Source: Rhizobium mongolense USDA 1844 (GTDB lineage: Bacteria > Pseudomonadota > Alphaproteobacteria > Rhizobiales > Rhizobiaceae). From it: 64,000 nt of DNA. Position 1 is the first letter of the stretch. Every line of letters starts with the position of its first letter. The stretch covers positions 1 through 64,000 of the forward strand of contig NZ_ATTQ01000012.1 of the NCBI RefSeq assembly GCF_000419765.1, read 5' to 3'. The notes beneath the pieces were generated by a model. The model did no database searches. It was not told the DNA's origin and saw only the letters and a list, made by a program, of their open reading frames with translations. Positions 60,572 through 64,000 of the stretch are shown here, one piece after another. Both the position numbers and the translations under genes were made by a program.

Positions 60572-62482
60572 TCATGCAGTGTTTCGTTCGATAAAGCCTG
60601 AACGCAAAGCGGTTTCCGGAGCCTTTGCACGGGAAAGTTCCCGCAGGAATTGATCCATCAAAGGAGAATCTCCAAAGCGCCGATAGTTGCGTTCGGAGGC
60701 CAGCGAAAACTCCGGTTTGGTTTGCACCAATCGCGCCATCGCAACCTGGGCTTCCGCCACATCCCCGCGACCTGCCAACAATGCGGTTCGGATCAGCAGG
60801 CAATCCGCGTCCTGCGGCGCACGGATCAGGCACTCTCCAATGACGCTGTCTGCCTCTTCCAGACGACCAGCGGCATAAAGTGCCTGGCCGTGGACATAGG
60901 TGTAATATTCCGGCGCCATAGGGTGCAGGCGCCGTGCGCGCTCGGCATTGCTTACTGCCTCGCGGTAATCTCCGAAACGGACCTGCGCCTTTGCCAGGGC
61001 CATCAGGCTGTCGGGGTCGTTGGGGTTGAATTCCGCCGCGCGACGCGCGGCCTGCATGGCGCCGGGATAATCACCGCTGGCTGCAAGACCGAAGCTCAAC
61101 ACCTGGTAACCGATGGCAAGGTTGGGATCGAGACGGATCGCCTGCCGCGCCTCGCTCAAGCCCGTCTCCACGTCGGCCATCGTGGCTCGCCCGCTTACGG
61201 CTTGCGTCATGTCGATGATGTAGGTCATGCCGAGATGGGCTCGTGCCAACGCATATCCCGGATCGAGCTCCAACGCGCGATGATAGAGTGCTCGCGCGGC
61301 AAGAAGCGCTTCTTTGTCTTTCGAACCATGTTTGTAACGGTCGCGCGCCTGGAGGACGAGATCATAGGCCTGCAGGTTTTCGGTTGGCCGCTTTGAGGCG
61401 CCGGCAACTTCAGATTCGCGAACATACGATACGAGGTGCGAGACAATCTCGGTCGTGAGTTCCGTCTGGACGGCAAAGACGTCTGCGACGCGGCGGTCAT
61501 AGCTTCTCGACCACAGATGGGCGCCGCTGCGCGTATCAATCAGCTGTGCTACGACGCGAAGCTGATCACCCACTCGCCGCGCGCTGCCTTCCACGATATA
61601 GCCGGCATCCAACTTTTCGCCGACTTCGCGAATATCGGCCGCCTCTCCACGCAATGCGAATGTGGAATTGCGAGCGATCACCTGAAGCTCGGGATTGCGT
61701 GCCAGTTCCGTGATGATGTCTTCTGTGAGTCCATCGGCAAAATAGTTCTGTCCCGTATCGCCACTCATATTGTCGAAGGGAAGTACGGCAACTGAGGGAC
61801 GTCGATCCACATCTGCGACGCCGGAAAGCCAGGTGACCCTGTCGGCGATCGTTTCTGTCATCGCTTTCAATCCAGGAACCTGGCTTGCTGCGATGACAAG
61901 GAAGAGGACGCTTAGACCAATCGCATAGGGCGCCGCGCCGCGCGACCGGTGCAGGGCGCGCGTGAGCCGCCTGAATCCGCTACCGCTGGCGCCGTCTAAC
62001 CTGACCGCATATACCTCAAGTTGCTCGGGGATGTTTTTGACTTGCCGGAATCCGATTCTGTGGAAAAGGTCACTACGACCGCGGTCGGCGCTCCGCACGA
62101 CCGCAGCACTCACAAATATGCTGCCAGGCTCGGCCATGGATTCAAGCCGCGACGCGACGTTGACGCCATCACCAAACATGTCGCCACTATCCTCGATGAC
62201 ATCTCCAAGATTTATACCGAGACGCAGATTGAAAGGGCTTTCGGCAAAGCCGACCTGAATGCCGATAGCCGCATCAAGGGCCTCATTCACGCTTGGAAAT
62301 GCGGCGAGGAACCCGTCGCCGGCGCTCTTGAAAATCCGGCCACCGTGGCGCTCGACCGACGGTTCGATTATATCGTCGAAAACTGAACGCAGCTCTGCAT
62401 AGGTCGCCGCCTCGTCCTCGGCCATGAGGCGGCTATATCCGGCGATGTCGCCGGCCATGATCGCAGCGAGCTTTCGTTCCAC
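60572..62482 (-). CDS. Class III adenylate/guanylate cyclase with TolB-like and TPR regions
   Basis: A 636-residue protein starting at GTG 62482 (GAGGA before it). The cyclase domain (1-170) opens with ERKLAAIMAGDIAGYSRLMA (metal-binding Asp12), then GGRIFKSAGDGFLAAFPSVN, LRLGINLGDVIEDSGDMFGD and GVNVASRLESMAEPGSIFVS. A membrane span lies near residues 185-205 (YAIGLSVLFLVIAASQVPG). The region SVAVLPFDNMSGDTGQNYFA then DGLTEDIITELAR is the TolB/FlgO-like segment common in rhizobial cyclases. TPRs fill about 385-600. Probably a membrane-bound sensor making a cyclic nucleotide. Not obviously linked to the island. Confidence 0.9.
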   Translation of the reverse strand: MERKLAAIMAGDIAGYSRLMAEDEAATYAELRSVFDDIIEPSVERHGGRIFKSAGDGFLAAFPSVNEALDAAIGIQVGFAESPFNLRLGINLGDVIEDSGDMFGDGVNVASRLESMAEPGSIFVSAAVVRSADRGRSDLFHRIGFRQVKNIPEQLEVYAVRLDGASGSGFRRLTRALHRSRGAAPYAIGLSVLFLVIAASQVPGLKAMTETIADRVTWLSGVADVDRRPSVAVLPFDNMSGDTGQNYFADGLTEDIITELARNPELQVIARNSTFALRGEAADIREVGEKLDAGYIVEGSARRVGDQLRVVAQLIDTRSGAHLWSRSYDRRVADVFAVQTELTTEIVSHLVSYVRESEVAGASKRPTENLQAYDLVLQARDRYKHGSKDKEALLAARALYHRALELDPGYALARAHLGMTYIIDMTQAVSGRATMADVETGLSEARQAIRLDPNLAIGYQVLSFGLAASGDYPGAMQAARRAAEFNPNDPDSLMALAKAQVRFGDYREAVSNAERARRLHPMAPEYYTYVHGQALYAAGRLEEADSVIGECLIRAPQDADCLLIRTALLAGRGDVAEAQVAMARLVQTKPEFSLASERNYRRFGDSPLMDQFLRELSRAKAPETALRSGFIERNTA

Positions 62483-62675
62483 GTTGAGTCCTCGTTACTC
62501 CGGCTGAAGATTACAGCATGGTCGCGATTTCAGCCATTCACAGTTGAGTGCGCCCAAGGTTTCAGCCGTGGATGCGATCTGCACGGCCCTTTTGAAACAG
62601 ACGTCAGTTTTTTGAAGTTGCGTGTGAGCGTGGCTCTGCCAACACCGGCTGCCTTCGGGTGGGAAGAAAAGGATA

Positions 62676-63449
62676 TCAGCCCTTGCGCTCGGCCGTTCCT
62701 GAAATCCATTTTGCCTGCTGCCCGCTCAAAAGGGCGCGATAGCGCTCCTGGCTGGCGGTCAGGTGGGCGCGCATGGCGGCGCGGGCGGCTTCCGGGTCGC
62801 TTGCGGAAATCGCCTTCAGGATTGCAAGATGCTCGCGCTGCAGACCTTCCTGATAGTTGCGCGACAGCATGCTGTCGGTACCCCAGGGCGAAGCGACGTC
62901 GCAGGGAATTGCCCGCATTCCGAGTGCATCGAGAACCTCGACATAATAGGAGTTGTTCGTGGCAGCCGCAATTGCGCGGTGGAAAGCGAAGTCGCTCTTG
63001 CCCGTTGCCTCGCCACGCTCAAGCAGGCGGTCGAATTCGAAGAAAGCTTCGTGGATCTGTGCCTCCTGGGCGGCATTGCGCCTGAGCGCGGCAAGCCCCG
63101 CGCTTTCGATCTCGAGCCCCATGCGCACCTCGATCACGTTAAGCGCATGGGAGATCTTGTTGCCGACGTCGAGGGTGATCGAACCGAAGGCAAGCGTCGG
63201 GTGGTCCTTGACGAAGACGCCGGCGCCTTGCCGCGCCTCGACGAGCCCATCGGCGGCAAGGGTCGCAATCGCCTCGCGGACAACGGTGCGGCTGACCCCG
63301 AAGAGCTCGCCCATCCGGCTCTCCGTCGGCAGCTTCTGGCCGGGCGCGTATTCCCCAGACACGACCTGCGCGCGGATGGCCGAAACCACGCTTTCGGAGA
63401 GTTTCGGCCTTCGCTCGATCCTCAAATCAACGACTGCATCGGCCGCCAT
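62676..63449 (-). CDS. GntR-family regulator, FadR subfamily
   Basis: A 257-residue protein with AGGAG before ATG 63449. The winged helix (about residues 15-85) reads LSESVVSAIRAQVVSGEYAP, GQKLPTESRMGELFGVSRTV, VREAIATLAADGLVEARQGA. The C-terminal FCD ligand domain has IEVRMGLEIESAGLAALRRN, SDFAFHRAIAAATNNSYYVE and REHLAILKAISASDPEAARA, with the Asp/His residues that bind a metal and a carboxylate ligand. It follows the TRAP permease gene on the same strand by nine bases, so it is probably the repressor of that uptake system, responding to a sugar acid or other organic acid. Confidence 0.92.
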   Translation of the reverse strand: MAADAVVDLRIERRPKLSESVVSAIRAQVVSGEYAPGQKLPTESRMGELFGVSRTVVREAIATLAADGLVEARQGAGVFVKDHPTLAFGSITLDVGNKISHALNVIEVRMGLEIESAGLAALRRNAAQEAQIHEAFFEFDRLLERGEATGKSDFAFHRAIAAATNNSYYVEVLDALGMRAIPCDVASPWGTDSMLSRNYQEGLQREHLAILKAISASDPEAARAAMRAHLTASQERYRALLSGQQAKWISGTAERKG

Positions 63450-63458
63450 GTCGCACTC

Positions 63459-64000
63459 CTATTTGAACGCAGCCGGCAGCCACAGCGAAATGGCCGGGAT
63501 GTAGGTGACCAGCCCGAGCACCACGAGGCCTGCGCCGTAGAACGGCCAGATCGAGCGCATGGCCTCCCAGACGGAAATCTTGCCGACCGCACAAGCCACG
63601 AATTGCACCGCGCCGACTGGAGGCGTGTTCAGCCCGATGCCGAAATTGAGGATCATGATCACGCCGAAATGCACCGGATCGACGCCGTAGGCCTGCGCCA
63701 CCGGCAGGAAGATCGGTGTGCAGATGATGATCGTCGGTCCCATGTCCATGAAGGTGCCGAGCACAAGCATCAAAACATTGAGCAGGAGCAGCACAGTCAG
63801 TGGATCGTCGGCTACGGCCTTCATCCAGACCACCAGCGACGCGGGCACCTTGAGGAAGGCCATCAGCCAGGAAAAAGCGGCGGCGGTGCCGATGATCAAA
63901 AGCACCATTGCCGTCGTGCGCACGGCGCCTTGCGTGGCGTGGACGAAGTCTCTCCAGCTCATCTGGCGGTAGACGAAGACGGTTACCAGCAGCGCGTAGA
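63459..64000 (-). CDS. TRAP transporter large membrane subunit (DctM type), partial
   Basis: Only the C-terminal ~180 residues are in the window; the frame runs off the right edge (…YALLVTVFVYRQMSWRDFVH), so the ATG at 63962 is internal. Motifs: MVLLIIGTAAAFSWLMAFLK, VLLLLNVLMLVLGTFMDMGP, TIIICTPIFLPVAQAYGVDP, and VHFGVIMILNFGIGLNTPPV-GAVQF, the DctM hallmark near the second substrate-gate region. DctM with DctP and DctQ imports organic acids using the sodium gradient. The nine-base gap to the GntR gene supports one operon. Confidence 0.93.
   Translation of the reverse strand, partial: YALLVTVFVYRQMSWRDFVHATQGAVRTTAMVLLIIGTAAAFSWLMAFLKVPASLVVWMKAVADDPLTVLLLLNVLMLVLGTFMDMGPTIIICTPIFLPVAQAYGVDPVHFGVIMILNFGIGLNTPPVGAVQFVACAVGKISVWEAMRSIWPFYGAGLVVLGLVTYIPAISLWLPAAFK

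Overview
The window looks like alphaproteobacterial DNA of the Rhizobium/Sinorhizobium (Ensifer) type. The reasons are a complete rkpU-rkpA-rkpG-rkpH-rkpI-rkpJ block, KpsM/T/E-type export genes of the rkpT-rkpS-rkpR kind, an LpsZ/RkpZ-like Kdo-transferase gene, a DUF982 protein, and a class III cyclase of the kind common in rhizobia. Most of the window (about 4.8-57.8 kb) is one large surface-polysaccharide (K-antigen/capsule) island. It combines genes that in Sinorhizobium meliloti are described in separate rkp-1 and rkp-3 regions.

Layout. 1-2520: an IS66-family element with both terminal inverted repeats and tnpA/tnpB/tnpC. 2.8-4.5 kb: an RTX-type calcium-binding protein and two tiny minus-strand genes. 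4.8-12.4 kb: a GT2/capsule-synthesis fusion protein, two hexapeptide acyltransferases, a DXD glycosyltransferase and a secreted parallel beta-helix protein, with decayed fragments of a phage lysis module and a LigD-type ligase between them. 12.5-16 kb: a decayed DhaL fragment, then the export operon rkpT-rkpS-rkpR. 16-24.7 kb: a second capsule-synthesis protein, a PhyH-type dioxygenase, an RkpZ-like Kdo transferase, an FkbM methyltransferase and a second GT2/capsule-synthesis fusion. 25-39 kb: rkpU, a terminator, then the compact operon rkpA (2480-residue reducing polyketide/fatty-acid synthase), rkpG, rkpH, rkpI and rkpJ. 39-58 kb: a second beta-helix protein (lipoprotein), several glycosyltransferases, three OafA-type acyltransferases with SGNH tails, a pyruvyl transferase, an ELM1-like protein, and four intact members plus one broken member of a family with a GSAP/GSGPS motif. 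58-64 kb: an MsbA-type ABC exporter, DUF982, a cyclase-TPR protein, a GntR/FadR regulator and the start of a TRAP transporter operon. These last genes look like ordinary backbone.

How it probably works together (inference). RkpA makes a reduced acyl chain. RkpG (alpha-oxoamine synthase family) and RkpH (short-chain reductase) turn it into an amino- or keto-lipid. RkpI (LtaS-type sulfatase fold) may add a phospho-head group. RkpJ (KpsS-like) and the RkpZ-like protein (KpsC-like, single module) then build a Kdo linker on it. Glycosyltransferases and fused capsule proteins extend the polymer. Acyl, pyruvyl and methyl groups are added, and RkpT/S/R/U export it.

The variable genes are interleaved with remnants of unrelated genes (ligD, dhaL, phage lysis, IS3 transposase, a dead paralogue). 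This is what an island repeatedly remodelled by recombination would look like. No tRNA, rRNA, CRISPR array or replication origin was seen.
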